Source: Candidatus Vagococcus giribetii (GTDB lineage: Bacteria > Bacillota > Bacilli > Lactobacillales > Vagococcaceae). From it: 64,000 nucleotides of DNA. Made by a program: the position numbers and the translations under genes. Positions within the stretch are counted from its first letter, which is position 1. The number at the start of each line of letters is the position of its first letter. The stretch spans positions 1 through 64,000 of the forward strand of contig NZ_JAFLVX010000015.1 of the NCBI RefSeq assembly GCF_017316185.1, given 5' to 3'. Below the pieces are notes generated by a model that saw only the letters and a list, made by a program, of their open reading frames with translations, made no database searches and was not told the origin of the DNA. Positions 16,475 through 23,669 of this stretch are shown piece by piece.

Positions 16475-17710
16475 TTATTTCATTATTTCTTTTCTAAGGA
16501 GATTTAGACCGTGCTTTACTGCACCGTCCTTGATGTAATCTCGCTCCCTTTTTATCACCAACTCATGACTAATAGTTCTTTCTTTAGAAGATACACTTAA
16601 TAAAACAGAGCCAACTTCTTTATTATCTACTTTATCTGGACCACCAACTCCAATCATAGCTAGTCCGTAATCTGTTTTCATGACTTGTCTAATAGCCTTA
16701 GCTAGTGACTCCACTTGAACTTGATTAAGAACCTCTGCTGCTTGTTGATCTTCTTTGGCAAACTCTAACAACTGGCGTTTTGTTTCTAATGAATAAGCCA
16801 CTACGCCACCTTTAAAAACTTGAGAACTTCCCTTAATATCTGTTAGTCTTCCTTGACATAAACCACCTGAAACACCTTCTACAACAGATAGGGTTGCTTT
16901 TTCTTGTTTCAGTAAATCAACCACAACTTCTTCAATGGTCAGTTCTTCACCGTAACCGTAAAAGAACTCTCCTACTTCGTCCATAACCAGTTGCTCCATG
17001 CTATCTAATGCAAGTTGCGCTTCTTTTTCAGTCGTACTTTTAGCAGTGATTCTTAGCATAACTTCATTTGATTTAGCATAAGTCGCTAAAGTAGGGTTGG
17101 TTTGATGACGAATAAGGTCATCTAATTTTTCGGCTAAAAAAGACTCCCCAATTCCCATGAATCTTAAATAAGTTGAATCCAGTCTTGTGTCATTTGGTAA
17201 CAACTCTTTTAATAGAGGTAAACCTTCTTTTGCCACTGCTTTCATCTCTCTTGGCGGACCAGGTAATAACAAATAATAAACACCTTTATGCTCAGCTAAA
17301 AGGCCACAAGCTAGTCCAGCAGGATTTTGTAAAGTTGTACTTCCTTCTATTGTTAGTGCTTGTCGTTTGTTATTTTCCGTCACACCTCGTTTAGAGTGTT
17401 GAAAAAATACTTCTAAACGTTCCATAGCTTCGTCGTCATACATCAACTCTTTGCCTAAAAATTTAGCTGTCGTTTGTTTGGTTAAATCATCTTCTGTTGG
17501 TCCAAGTCCCCCACACACAACAACTAAATCCGCACGTTTACTGGCCTCTTCTAATGAAACTAGTAATCTTCCTTCATTATCTCCAACTACTTGTTGATGG
17601 TATAAATCAAAACCTAAGTGACTCAAAAATTCAGACAAATAAGTCGCATTGGTATTAACAATTTGACCTAGTAAAATTTCAGTACCTACTGCAATAATCT
17701 CTGCTTTCAT
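16475..17710 (-). CDS. cinA: CinA family protein (damage-inducible, competence-associated)
   Basis: A 411-residue two-domain protein, close to the usual length. The N-terminal MoaB/COG1058 domain (about 1-170) shows GTEILLGQIVNTNATYLSE and GGLGPTEDDLTKQ, linked to ADP-ribose or NAD-derivative pyrophosphatase activity. The C-terminal domain (about 260-411) corresponds to NMN amidohydrolase PncC. In this domain the usual ESxTGG motif reads EGVSGG near residue 280, so the Ser following Glu is replaced by Gly; GSSQVFKGGVVAYSLETK follows normally. Loss of that Ser may weaken the amidase. The ATG start is clear. It is followed by recA, probably in one transcript. Confidence 0.9.
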   Translation of the reverse strand: MKAEIIAVGTEILLGQIVNTNATYLSEFLSHLGFDLYHQQVVGDNEGRLLVSLEEASKRADLVVVCGGLGPTEDDLTKQTTAKFLGKELMYDDEAMERLEVFFQHSKRGVTENNKRQALTIEGSTTLQNPAGLACGLLAEHKGVYYLLLPGPPREMKAVAKEGLPLLKELLPNDTRLDSTYLRFMGIGESFLAEKLDDLIRHQTNPTLATYAKSNEVMLRITAKSTTEKEAQLALDSMEQLVMDEVGEFFYGYGEELTIEEVVVDLLKQEKATLSVVEGVSGGLCQGRLTDIKGSSQVFKGGVVAYSLETKRQLLEFAKEDQQAAEVLNQVQVESLAKAIRQVMKTDYGLAMIGVGGPDKVDNKEVGSVLLSVSSKERTISHELVIKRERDYIKDGAVKHGLNLLRKEIMK

Positions 17711-17837
17711 CTTGTTACCTCACATTCAACATACGTTTGTTTTCACCTTTTATTTTATCATACTTCCGTAGAATTCCCTTTTTATCTCTCTCAAAAAAAT
17801 AATTGCCTTCAAAAGTGCTAAAGACGAACCTTCGTGG

Positions 17838-17857
17838 TAAAATGTGACTATCACATT
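17838..17857 (+). promoter_or_regulatory. sdaAB -10 region with palindrome
   Basis: TAAAAT (17838-17843), preceded by TGG, overlaps AATGTGA-CTA-TCACATT (17841-17857), a perfect 7-bp inverted repeat 18 bases before the sdaAB start. The -35 match is weak. The dyad could be an operator; its half-site resembles TGTGA of Crp/Fnr sites, but the three-base spacing is wrong for that family. Confidence 0.5.
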
Positions 17858-17875
17858 GTGTTAAGGAGAGAAACT

Positions 17876-18535
17876 ATGGGACTTTATAAAAGCGTCTTTG
17901 ATATTATTGGACCAATCATGATCGGTCCAAGCAGTTCTCACACTGCTGGAGCGGCTCGAATTGGAAAAATCGTTCGTCAAATTTTTGGCGAACAACCTGA
18001 TACAGTTGATTTGTATCTTTACGAGTCATTTGCAAAAACCTATCGAGGGCACGGGACTGACATTGCTCTTGTTGGAGGTCTTCTTGATATGGAGCCCGAT
18101 GACGAGCGTCTATCGGACTCATTAAGAATTGCCCATGAATTAGGTATGAGTGTTGCTTTTGTCCCAAAATCAGAAGCTTCAGACCATCCAAACTTAGTCA
18201 AAATCTTTGTCAAAAAAGGCGAACGAACAATGACTTGTACGGGTATTTCTATTGGTGGAGGTGCTATTCAAATTTCTGAATTAAACGGCTTTAAGATTAA
18301 TTTAGACATGTCGACACCTACTTATTTAACCGTTCATCAAGATAAACCAGGTATCGTGGCTAAAGTAACAGCTATTTTATCTGATCACGAAATTAATATC
18401 AGTACAATGACAGTTACCCGTGAATCAAAAGGTGAAAAAGCCATTATGATTATTGAAGTAGACGACCGCATCGAAGGATTAACTTGTCTACTTAAAGAAA
18501 TTGACGGTGTAGACGAAGTGAGTTTCTTTGGTTAA
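17876..18535 (+). CDS. sdaAB: L-serine dehydratase, beta subunit
   Basis: With the alpha subunit, this deaminates L-serine to pyruvate and ammonia. The 219-residue protein has the SDH-beta fold with GPIMIGPSSSHTAGAARIGKI near residues 10-30 and a C-terminal ACT domain (about 145-219: YLTVHQDKPGIVAKVTAILSDHEINISTMTVTR). The ATG at 17876 has AAGGAGAG seven bases upstream; an upstream in-frame start lies in the palindrome region and has no ribosome site. The sdaAA gene follows after 12 bases. It is divergent from cinA. Confidence 0.95.
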   Translation: MGLYKSVFDIIGPIMIGPSSSHTAGAARIGKIVRQIFGEQPDTVDLYLYESFAKTYRGHGTDIALVGGLLDMEPDDERLSDSLRIAHELGMSVAFVPKSEASDHPNLVKIFVKKGERTMTCTGISIGGGAIQISELNGFKINLDMSTPTYLTVHQDKPGIVAKVTAILSDHEINISTMTVTRESKGEKAIMIIEVDDRIEGLTCLLKEIDGVDEVSFFG

Positions 18536-18547
18536 GGAGGAAAATAA

Positions 18548-19417
18548 ATGTTTGGAACAATAGAAGAATTAGTTGAATTAGCTAATCAACATGGCTCTGT
18601 TCACGAAGCAATGATTGTCACTGAAATGGAACAATCTCAGTATTCACGTGAGTTTATTTTAGAGCATATGGGAAAAAATTTAGATGTTATGATGGCTTCC
18701 ATTAAAAAAGGTATTGGTGGCGTTACTTCTGTTACTGGCTTAACTGGTGGTGATGCGCCTAAACTGAATGCCTATATCGCTTCTGGTAATTATTTAACCG
18801 GAAAAACAGCCTTAACAGCTGCTCAAAATGCGATTGCTGTTAATGAAGTTAATGCTGAAATGGGTGTTATCTGTGCCACACCAACTGCTGGTAGCGCTGG
18901 TGTAGCAGCAGGCGTTTTATCTGCTCTAGTAGAAGATAGACAGTTAACCCGTGAAGAGCAAATTAATTTCTTATTCACTGCTGGTGCGTTCGGCTTAGTG
19001 ATTGCTAATAATGCTTCAATTAGTGGAGCTGCTGGTGGTTGTCAAGCAGAAATTGGTTCAGCTAGCGCTATGGCAAGCGCTGCTCTTGTTGAAGTTTGTG
19101 GCGGGACGCCTGAGCAATCAGCTCAAGCTGTTGCCATTACCATTAAAAATATGATGGGACTTATCTGTGATCCTGTTGCGGGCCTTGTGGAAGTCCCTTG
19201 CGTGAAACGTAATGCTCTTGGAGCCACACAAGCTTTTGTATCAGCAGATATGGCTTTAGCAGGCATTACAAGTGTCATTCCGCCTGATGAAGTTGTTGAA
19301 GCGATGCATGTAGTCGGCATGCAGATGCCTAAGATTTTTAAAGAAACAGGTGAAGGCGGGTTAGCTGCTACCAAAACAGGCAGAGCTATTTCTAACCGTA
19401 TTTTCCCTAAAGAATAA
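18548..19417 (+). CDS. sdaAA: L-serine dehydratase, iron-sulfur-dependent alpha subunit
   Basis: Catalytic subunit that carries an oxygen-sensitive 4Fe-4S cluster. The 289-residue protein contains SVTGLTGGDAPKLNAY near 60, GVICATPTAGSAGVAAG near 105, SGAAGGCQAEIGSASAMA near 160 and LICDPVAGLVEVPCVKRNALG near 203-224, which hold the conserved cysteines for the cluster. The two-subunit arrangement is typical of Firmicutes. ATG follows AAGGAGG, overlapping the end of sdaAB's stop context. A strong terminator closes the unit. Confidence 0.96.
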   Translation: MFGTIEELVELANQHGSVHEAMIVTEMEQSQYSREFILEHMGKNLDVMMASIKKGIGGVTSVTGLTGGDAPKLNAYIASGNYLTGKTALTAAQNAIAVNEVNAEMGVICATPTAGSAGVAAGVLSALVEDRQLTREEQINFLFTAGAFGLVIANNASISGAAGGCQAEIGSASAMASAALVEVCGGTPEQSAQAVAITIKNMMGLICDPVAGLVEVPCVKRNALGATQAFVSADMALAGITSVIPPDEVVEAMHVVGMQMPKIFKETGEGGLAATKTGRAISNRIFPKE

Positions 19418-19460
19418 AAAATAGAGGTTATGACTGATTGAAGTCATAACCTCTATTTTT
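19417..19460. terminator. Terminator after sdaAA
   Basis: A perfect 19-bp inverted repeat (19417-19435 with 19442-19460), A-flanked left and T-flanked right, six-base loop. It works in both directions and also ends the small gene at 19464. Confidence 0.92.
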
Positions 19461-19463
19461 ATC

Positions 19464-19700
19464 TTAACGCTCTCTTTTAGCCTCATTTTCTCGTGCAATT
19501 TCTTGTTGTTGTGAGGCAATAAATCCTTTGTTATCAAAATCATTTACTAAACCAGCTTGACCTTTATTAATACCGCCAAGCCCTGTGTTAACCATTTTTC
19601 CCCATCCTTTTAAAGGGTCTTTTCCTTTTGCTCGAAGTTCATCATTTTTCTGTCTAATTTTTTCAGATTTCAACAATTCTTTTTTTTCATAAACAATCAC
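19464..19700 (-). CDS. Small charged protein of unknown function, start in an odd frame
   Basis: An open frame of about 75 codons encodes a hydrophilic protein with repeats of Lys, Glu and Gln and a central Gly-rich part, GWGKMVNTGLGGINKGQAG. No membrane helix or signal peptide. I do not recognise the family. The frame opens only at a GTG (19700) that overlaps the AGGAG site, which is too close. An ATG at 19690, nine bases after AAGGAG and therefore ideally spaced, is followed by eight As and is out of frame by one base. With nine As it would read MKKKELLKSEK and enter this frame. Either the assembly misses an A, or slippage or an odd start is used. Confidence 0.55.
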   Translation of the reverse strand: MIVYEKKELLKSEKIRQKNDELRAKGKDPLKGWGKMVNTGLGGINKGQAGLVNDFDNKGFIASQQQEIARENEAKRER

Positions 19701-19718
19701 TCCTTTTGGTGTCTATCA

Positions 19719-21110
19719 TTATACCATAGATTCTTCTTTTTCATCTGTTGTGTACATAACTCCAATTCCTGTTATCGCACTGATGATAGAAAAGACTGGT
19801 GATAATAAACTAAAGAAAGCAAATGGTAAGTAAGTCAATGTTGGAACACCAAAAGTACTTGCAACAAAACTTCCTGCAATTCCCCATGGAATTAAGTAGT
19901 TAATTACTGTTCCGCCGTCTTCTAAAGTTCGACTTAATACAACTGGATCAATGTTTTTTTCTTTAAAAGCCTCTTTAAAGGCATTCCCTGGCAAGATAAC
20001 TGATAAAAATTGTTCTCCGATAAATAGGTTAACACCAATACTTGAGAGTAAAGTTACAACAATTAATTGCCAAGTTGCAGTCAACTTTTTAACTAAGGCA
20101 TTAATAACTAAAGTGATTAGTCCCATTTCCATTAAGATACCCCCTAATGAAAGAGTTAGGATAATCAGTGCTACTGTTGGCATCATACTTTCGATTCCTC
20201 CACGTGACAACAAGGCATCAATTGACGCATTCCCTGTGTTCGCAACAAATCCAGATTCAACCACTTTAGCAATGCTATTAATGGATGTTGATGGTGATTG
20301 AATCAAAATCATGATAATTCCGACAATCACATTAAGTAAAATCGTGATAATGGCTGGTATTTTTTTCCAAGCACAAATGAGCATTAAAGCAATTGGGATC
20401 ATCGCCCACATTGAAATTGAAAAGTTAGCTTCTAACACATTAACTACTGTATCAATTTCGCTTAAATCAGCTGTGGTATTGTTCATGCCTAATACGGCAA
20501 ATAAGATTAATGAAACGATAAAGGCTGGTATTGTTGACCACATTAAATGTTTAATATGTTTAAATAAATCAGCTCCAACAATGGCTGAGGCTAAATTAGT
20601 TGATTCTGATAATGGAGACATTTTATCACCAAATACTGAACCAGACACAATTGCTCCGACAATCAAGGCTTCATTTAACCCGAGTGTAGTCCCTATTCCA
20701 AAGAAAGCTATCCCGATAGTTGACATAACTGTGAAGGCACTACCTACAGCACTTCCCACAATCGCACACACAAGAAATACTGATGGGACAAACCACTTCA
20801 CACTAATAATGTTAAAGCCAACAACCATCAAAGTGGGAATAATCCCTGCTTGAATCCAAACAGCAATTAAAGCTCCAACTAATAAAAAGATAAAAATGGG
20901 AATAATTCCTGGTTTTAACCCTGACACAATTCCGTTGTTCACCATTCCTAAAGGCATTTTTTTAATAACCATGTAAAAAATACTAACACTAATAGCAAAC
21001 AATATGGTGATATTAGGCGATAACTTAAGGCCAATCACTCCAATGGAAATACTTAATATAATTAAACTTAAAACAATACTTGCTTCGACTAAACTTATTT
21101 TTTTATTCAT
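19719..21110 (-). CDS. NhaC family antiporter, probable amino acid transporter
   Basis: A 463-residue membrane protein with about eleven helices. It belongs to the NhaC/MleN family: GALIAVWIQAGIIPTLM near 80, GSAVGSAFTVMSTIGIAFFGIG near 118-140, and GSVFGDKMSPLSESTNLASAIVGAD near 160-185, a typical charged signature. The family is named for Na+/H+ exchange, but members also carry malate/lactate or amino acids. A T-box lies directly upstream, so expression answers to an uncharged tRNA; with tyrosine T-boxes known before YheL-type NhaC genes, uptake of tyrosine or a related amino acid is more likely than pH homeostasis. The ATG lies about 20 bases after a GGAG stretch near 21121, with weak spacing. 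Confidence 0.85.
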   Translation of the reverse strand: MNKKISLVEASIVLSLIILSISIGVIGLKLSPNITILFAISVSIFYMVIKKMPLGMVNNGIVSGLKPGIIPIFIFLLVGALIAVWIQAGIIPTLMVVGFNIISVKWFVPSVFLVCAIVGSAVGSAFTVMSTIGIAFFGIGTTLGLNEALIVGAIVSGSVFGDKMSPLSESTNLASAIVGADLFKHIKHLMWSTIPAFIVSLILFAVLGMNNTTADLSEIDTVVNVLEANFSISMWAMIPIALMLICAWKKIPAIITILLNVIVGIIMILIQSPSTSINSIAKVVESGFVANTGNASIDALLSRGGIESMMPTVALIILTLSLGGILMEMGLITLVINALVKKLTATWQLIVVTLLSSIGVNLFIGEQFLSVILPGNAFKEAFKEKNIDPVVLSRTLEDGGTVINYLIPWGIAGSFVASTFGVPTLTYLPFAFFSLLSPVFSIISAITGIGVMYTTDEKEESMV

Positions 21111-21217
21111 TCTTTCTCTCTCCTCTAATAATTAAAATGCTTTAACTACTAGACAGACGATAACGAATAATTCCCCCACAACTTTCTTTCACTTGATTCT
21201 CCTCCTTAAAAATATAA

Positions 21218-21430
21218 AAAAAGTCGCTCTTATAGACTAATCTATAAGGGCGACTTTGACATCACGGTACCACCTTATTTAAAACAATGACTTGTTTCAT
21301 CTCATTCAACGTATTTAATTGTTTCTTTTTTAGTGTAATTCAACAAATAAGTTGGGTCGATTTTCAGCAACCATCGACTTTCTTAGGCTCAAATCTTATT
21401 GTCTACTGGATAAAAAAGTACTTCTTGATT
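21218..21430 (-). promoter_or_regulatory. T-box riboswitch upstream of the NhaC-family gene
   Basis: The 358 bases between the transporter and the lipoprotein gene hold this leader. On the minus strand: a Stem I base pairing CTTTTTTA with TAAAAAAG, an AGTAGA bulge opposite GAATTACA (specifier loop), an upper stem with GATGGTTGCTGAAAATC, the T-box core AAGGTGGTACCG (near 21265-21276), and a 17-bp terminator (21220-21236 with 21241-21257) with T-run. The specifier reads TAC (Tyr) if one spare U follows GAA, or TTA (Leu) if the codon directly follows. TAC followed by a purine is preferred. No other feature is seen in this gap. Confidence 0.88.
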
Positions 21431-21434
21431 CTAT

Positions 21435-21463
21435 ATCCTAAACACATTCACTAAAGAAGTCAA
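21435..21463 (-). promoter_or_regulatory. T-box promoter
   Basis: TTGACT (21463-21458), 17-base spacer and TAGGAT (21440-21435) on the minus strand. It would start transcription near 21428, just before Stem I. It lies directly against the end of the lipoprotein gene. Confidence 0.7.
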
Positions 21464-21468
21464 GCCTT

Positions 21469-22320
21469 TTATTTCCACAAAAATTTCCCAACTTGTTCAA
21501 TGACTTCTGAATTATTCTTTAAACGCCCATGACTAGCTTGGTTTCCTGAGACAACGTAACGACTGACTTCATGCCCTTGATTTTTTAGTAAATGATAGAT
21601 TCCTAATGAGCTATTTAGGGGCACAGTTCCATCTCCTTGCTCTTCTTCTGATACATTTCCACCAATGAGTAGAAAAGAACTTTCCTTTGGTAAACCAGTA
21701 ACTAAATCAGTGTAATTAGCTAATTGTTCACTCACGACTTGAGGACCTTGTTCTAAAATAGTAGCCTCTGTTTGATTATTGTTGTCGATAAATTCGTTAA
21801 AGGGAGAGCCAATTGCCACTAGTTTTTTTATCACAGGCTGACTTTCCTCTTGAGAATAAGTTTCCATGTTTAATAAACTACTGGTGCCTCCCATGGAATA
21901 CCCAACCACATTGACAGCCTCTACTTGGTAATTAGTTTTTAAATACGTAAGAGCAATCTTTAGCCAATCTGCTTGATGCCACTGATCACTTTTACTATTG
22001 CTATAAACCAATCGAACCCCTGGATTATTGTTATTAAATGATCCTTTCAAATCCGTTTCTACATGTAACTCACCTGATTCAGAAACTTCCATCACCATCT
22101 CTTGAGTCATTAAGTCATCCTTTTCTAACTGCTTCATCATCGTGTTCATCGTTCGATGATTACCACTATATCCATGAATAAAAATCGTTGGTATAACCGA
22201 CTTAGAAACTGACTCTTCCTTCTTAGATTCTATTTTTTGTGATGATTTTTCAGGCGTTGAACACCCCGTATAAACTAACAGACATATACCTATCAACATA
22301 AGTTGTTTTAATTTCTTCAT
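21469..22320 (-). CDS. DUF915 alpha/beta-hydrolase lipoprotein
   Basis: A 283-residue secreted hydrolase. The N-terminus is a lipoprotein signal peptide with lipobox VYTGC (Cys20), so the mature protein is tethered to the outer face of the membrane. The DUF915 hydrolase domain shows PTIFIHGYSGNHRTMNTM near 50, the nucleophile elbow GYSMGG near 141 and a late GTVPLNSS plus ASHGRLKN near 250-265, which would supply the acid and His. The substrate is unknown. ATG follows AAAGGAG. The nusG terminator lies immediately upstream, so the gene probably has its own promoter. Confidence 0.87.
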   Translation of the reverse strand: MKKLKQLMLIGICLLVYTGCSTPEKSSQKIESKKEESVSKSVIPTIFIHGYSGNHRTMNTMMKQLEKDDLMTQEMVMEVSESGELHVETDLKGSFNNNNPGVRLVYSNSKSDQWHQADWLKIALTYLKTNYQVEAVNVVGYSMGGTSSLLNMETYSQEESQPVIKKLVAIGSPFNEFIDNNNQTEATILEQGPQVVSEQLANYTDLVTGLPKESSFLLIGGNVSEEEQGDGTVPLNSSLGIYHLLKNQGHEVSRYVVSGNQASHGRLKNNSEVIEQVGKFLWK

Positions 22321-22339
22321 ACAAACTCCTTTCGTATAA

Positions 22340-22374
22340 AAAAAAGACTGACTATTAAAACGTCAATCTTTTTG
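22340..22374 (-). terminator. nusG terminator
   Basis: AAAGACTGAC (22343-22352) pairs with GTCAATCTTT (22362-22371), one G-U pair; on the minus strand eight Ts follow. It separates nusG from the DUF915 gene. Confidence 0.85.
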
Positions 22375-22379
22375 TTATT

Positions 22380-22922
22380 TTATAATTTATCGATTTGGTT
22401 GAAATCAAGTTCTGTACTTGTTTCACGACCAAACATATCGATGTTAACTTTTAATTTTTGTTTTTCGTTATCTACTTCAGTAATTTCTCCTGTTAAACCA
22501 GAGAAAGCACCTTCAACAATAGTAACAATTTCGCCAACTTCAACGTCAAAATCAACGTCACGTTTACTAATACCTAATTCACCTAAGATATGGTTAATTT
22601 CTTCATCTAGTAAAGGAGCTGGTTTACTACCTGCACCGTGAGAACCGACAAATCCAGTAACACCAGGCGTATTACGTACAACATACCATGAGTCGTCAGT
22701 CATTGTCATTTCAACTAATACATAACCAGGAAATGTTTTTCTAGCTGACACTTTTTCTTTACCATTTTTGATTTCACGTTCTTCTTGTTCTGGTACAACG
22801 ACTCTAAAAATAAAGTCTTCCATACCCATACTTTGTGCACGTGATTCAATGTTTGTTTTAACTTTGTTTTCATATCCTGAATAAGTATGTAATACATACC
22901 AATGTTTTTCAAATGATTCCAT
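22380..22922 (-). CDS. nusG: Transcription termination/antitermination protein NusG
   Basis: Elongation factor that binds RNA polymerase and couples transcription to other processes. The 180-residue protein has the NGN domain (HWYVLHTYSGYENKVK at 7-22, FPGYVLVEM near 65, RNTPGVTGFVG near 83) and a C-terminal KOW domain (GEIVTIVEGAFSGLTGEI near 128-146). It is of standard length. Ribosome site is weak (GGCGGGAAG). It lies 113 bases after secE but has a separate promoter and a terminator hairpin in the leader. The usual next genes rplK-rplA lie about 18 kb away in this window. Confidence 0.97.
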   Translation of the reverse strand: MESFEKHWYVLHTYSGYENKVKTNIESRAQSMGMEDFIFRVVVPEQEEREIKNGKEKVSARKTFPGYVLVEMTMTDDSWYVVRNTPGVTGFVGSHGAGSKPAPLLDEEINHILGELGISKRDVDFDVEVGEIVTIVEGAFSGLTGEITEVDNEKQKLKVNIDMFGRETSTELDFNQIDKL

Positions 22923-22952
22923 TTCGGTCTTCCCGCCTTTTCTTGATAAAAT

Positions 22953-22977
22953 AAAAAAACCTCAGGATTATCCGAAG
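22953..22977 (-). terminator. Terminator-like hairpin in the nusG leader
   Basis: On the minus strand CTTCGGA-TAA-TCCTGAGG forms a short GC-containing stem with one bulged base, followed by seven Ts, 30 bases before the nusG start. It lies between a likely nusG promoter and the gene, so it can act as an attenuator or end secE transcripts. Confidence 0.6.
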
Positions 22978-22994
22978 TTCTTTTCTTTGTCTAC

Positions 22995-23002
22995 AGTATA
23001 GC
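22995..23002 (-). promoter_or_regulatory. Extended -10 promoter for nusG
   Basis: TGCTATACT on the minus strand (-10 hexamer complement 22995-23000) is an extended -10 element. No good -35 is present. Transcription would begin near 22988, giving a leader of about 65 bases with the hairpin at 22953-22977. Confidence 0.55.
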
Positions 23003-23035
23003 ATTCATACAGGCTTTTTACTAGTAATTTTCACC

Positions 23036-23203
23036 TTAAACGAATGATTGCATAATAAAGTTAATCACTTGATCCGCAACAAAAAAGAAAGCTGCAAATA
23101 GTAATGTTGACTGTAAAACAGTGATAACATCTTTTCTTAATTTTGGTTTTGCTGGCCAAGTAACGATTTTCATTTCTTCGGCAACGCCTTTTAAAAATTT
23201 CAT
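23036..23203 (-). CDS. secE: Preprotein translocase subunit SecE
   Basis: Essential small subunit of the SecYEG channel in the cytoplasmic membrane. The 55-residue product starts KFLKGVAEEMKIVTWPAKPKL, the conserved amphipathic part, followed by one membrane helix (TVLQSTLLFAAFFFVADQVINFIM). The ATG at 23203 has AAGGAG upstream; the longer open frame adds ten residues that include the ribosome site. It has its own strong promoter and follows rpmG. Confidence 0.95.
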   Translation of the reverse strand: MKFLKGVAEEMKIVTWPAKPKLRKDVITVLQSTLLFAAFFFVADQVINFIMQSFV

Positions 23204-23270
23204 GTAGTTTCTCCTTATTAAGTCTTTATTCATCTACTGATTCTTTAAAACCTCTAATATATACCTCACT

Positions 23271-23299
23271 ATTATATCTTTTATTAGACAATTTTTCAA
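23271..23299 (-). promoter_or_regulatory. secE promoter
   Basis: TTGAAA, 17-base spacer and TATAAT on the minus strand. It lies between the rpmG terminator and secE. Confidence 0.8.
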
Positions 23300-23304
23300 G
23301 TTTA

Positions 23305-23344
23305 TAATAAAAAAACAACATTATCACAAGGAGAATGTTGTTTT
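23305..23344 (-). terminator. rpmG terminator
   Basis: AAAACAACATT (23312-23322) pairs with AATGTTGTTTT (23334-23344). The stem begins inside the rpmG stop region and is followed on the minus strand by Ts. Confidence 0.85.
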
Positions 23345-23495
23345 ATTTTGTTTCACTATGTAGTGTGTGTTTTTTACAATATTTACAGAATTTTTTTACT
23401 TCTAAACGTTCTCTGCGATTGGCATCGTTGACTGCTTTTGAGTAGTTTCTAGAACCACACACTGAGCAAGCCAATGCTGATTTTCTAATTGCCAT
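23343..23495 (-). CDS. rpmG: 50S ribosomal protein L33
   Basis: A 50-residue zinc-ribbon form of L33, translated as [20 protein letters not shown] and ending [10 protein letters not shown]. Four cysteines in two CxxC pairs (CSVC at 10-13, CKYC at 37-40) mark the zinc-binding version. ATG follows AGGAGG with an eight-base spacing. The promoter is at 23530-23558 and a terminator ends the gene, so it is a single-gene unit before secE and nusG, the normal Gram-positive order. Confidence 0.95.
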   Translation of the reverse strand: MAIRKSALACSVCGSRNYSKAVNDANRRERLEVKKFCKYCKKHTLHSETK

Positions 23496-23529
23496 AAGGA
23501 ATCCCTCCTGCTCTTTTAATCGTCAAGTT

Positions 23530-23558
23530 AATTTATCATCCATTCTAAGTTGTGTCAA
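23530..23558 (-). promoter_or_regulatory. rpmG promoter
   Basis: TTGACA, 17-base spacer and TAAATT on the minus strand, about 40 bases before rpmG. Confidence 0.75.
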
Positions 23559-23669
23559 ATAAAATCCTATTAACAAAATTCTGAAAATTTAAAGAACTTG
23601 TTTTGTTTCTCAAAATAGTTATGTTATTATTACACTATAGTAAGAACAAAAATGAAGGGAGCGCTTTTT

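Noticed and set aside
21335-21338. Histidine (CAC) specifier for the T-box
   Set aside because: CAC would start two bases further on and fall into the closing stem; TAC or TTA sit better in the loop.
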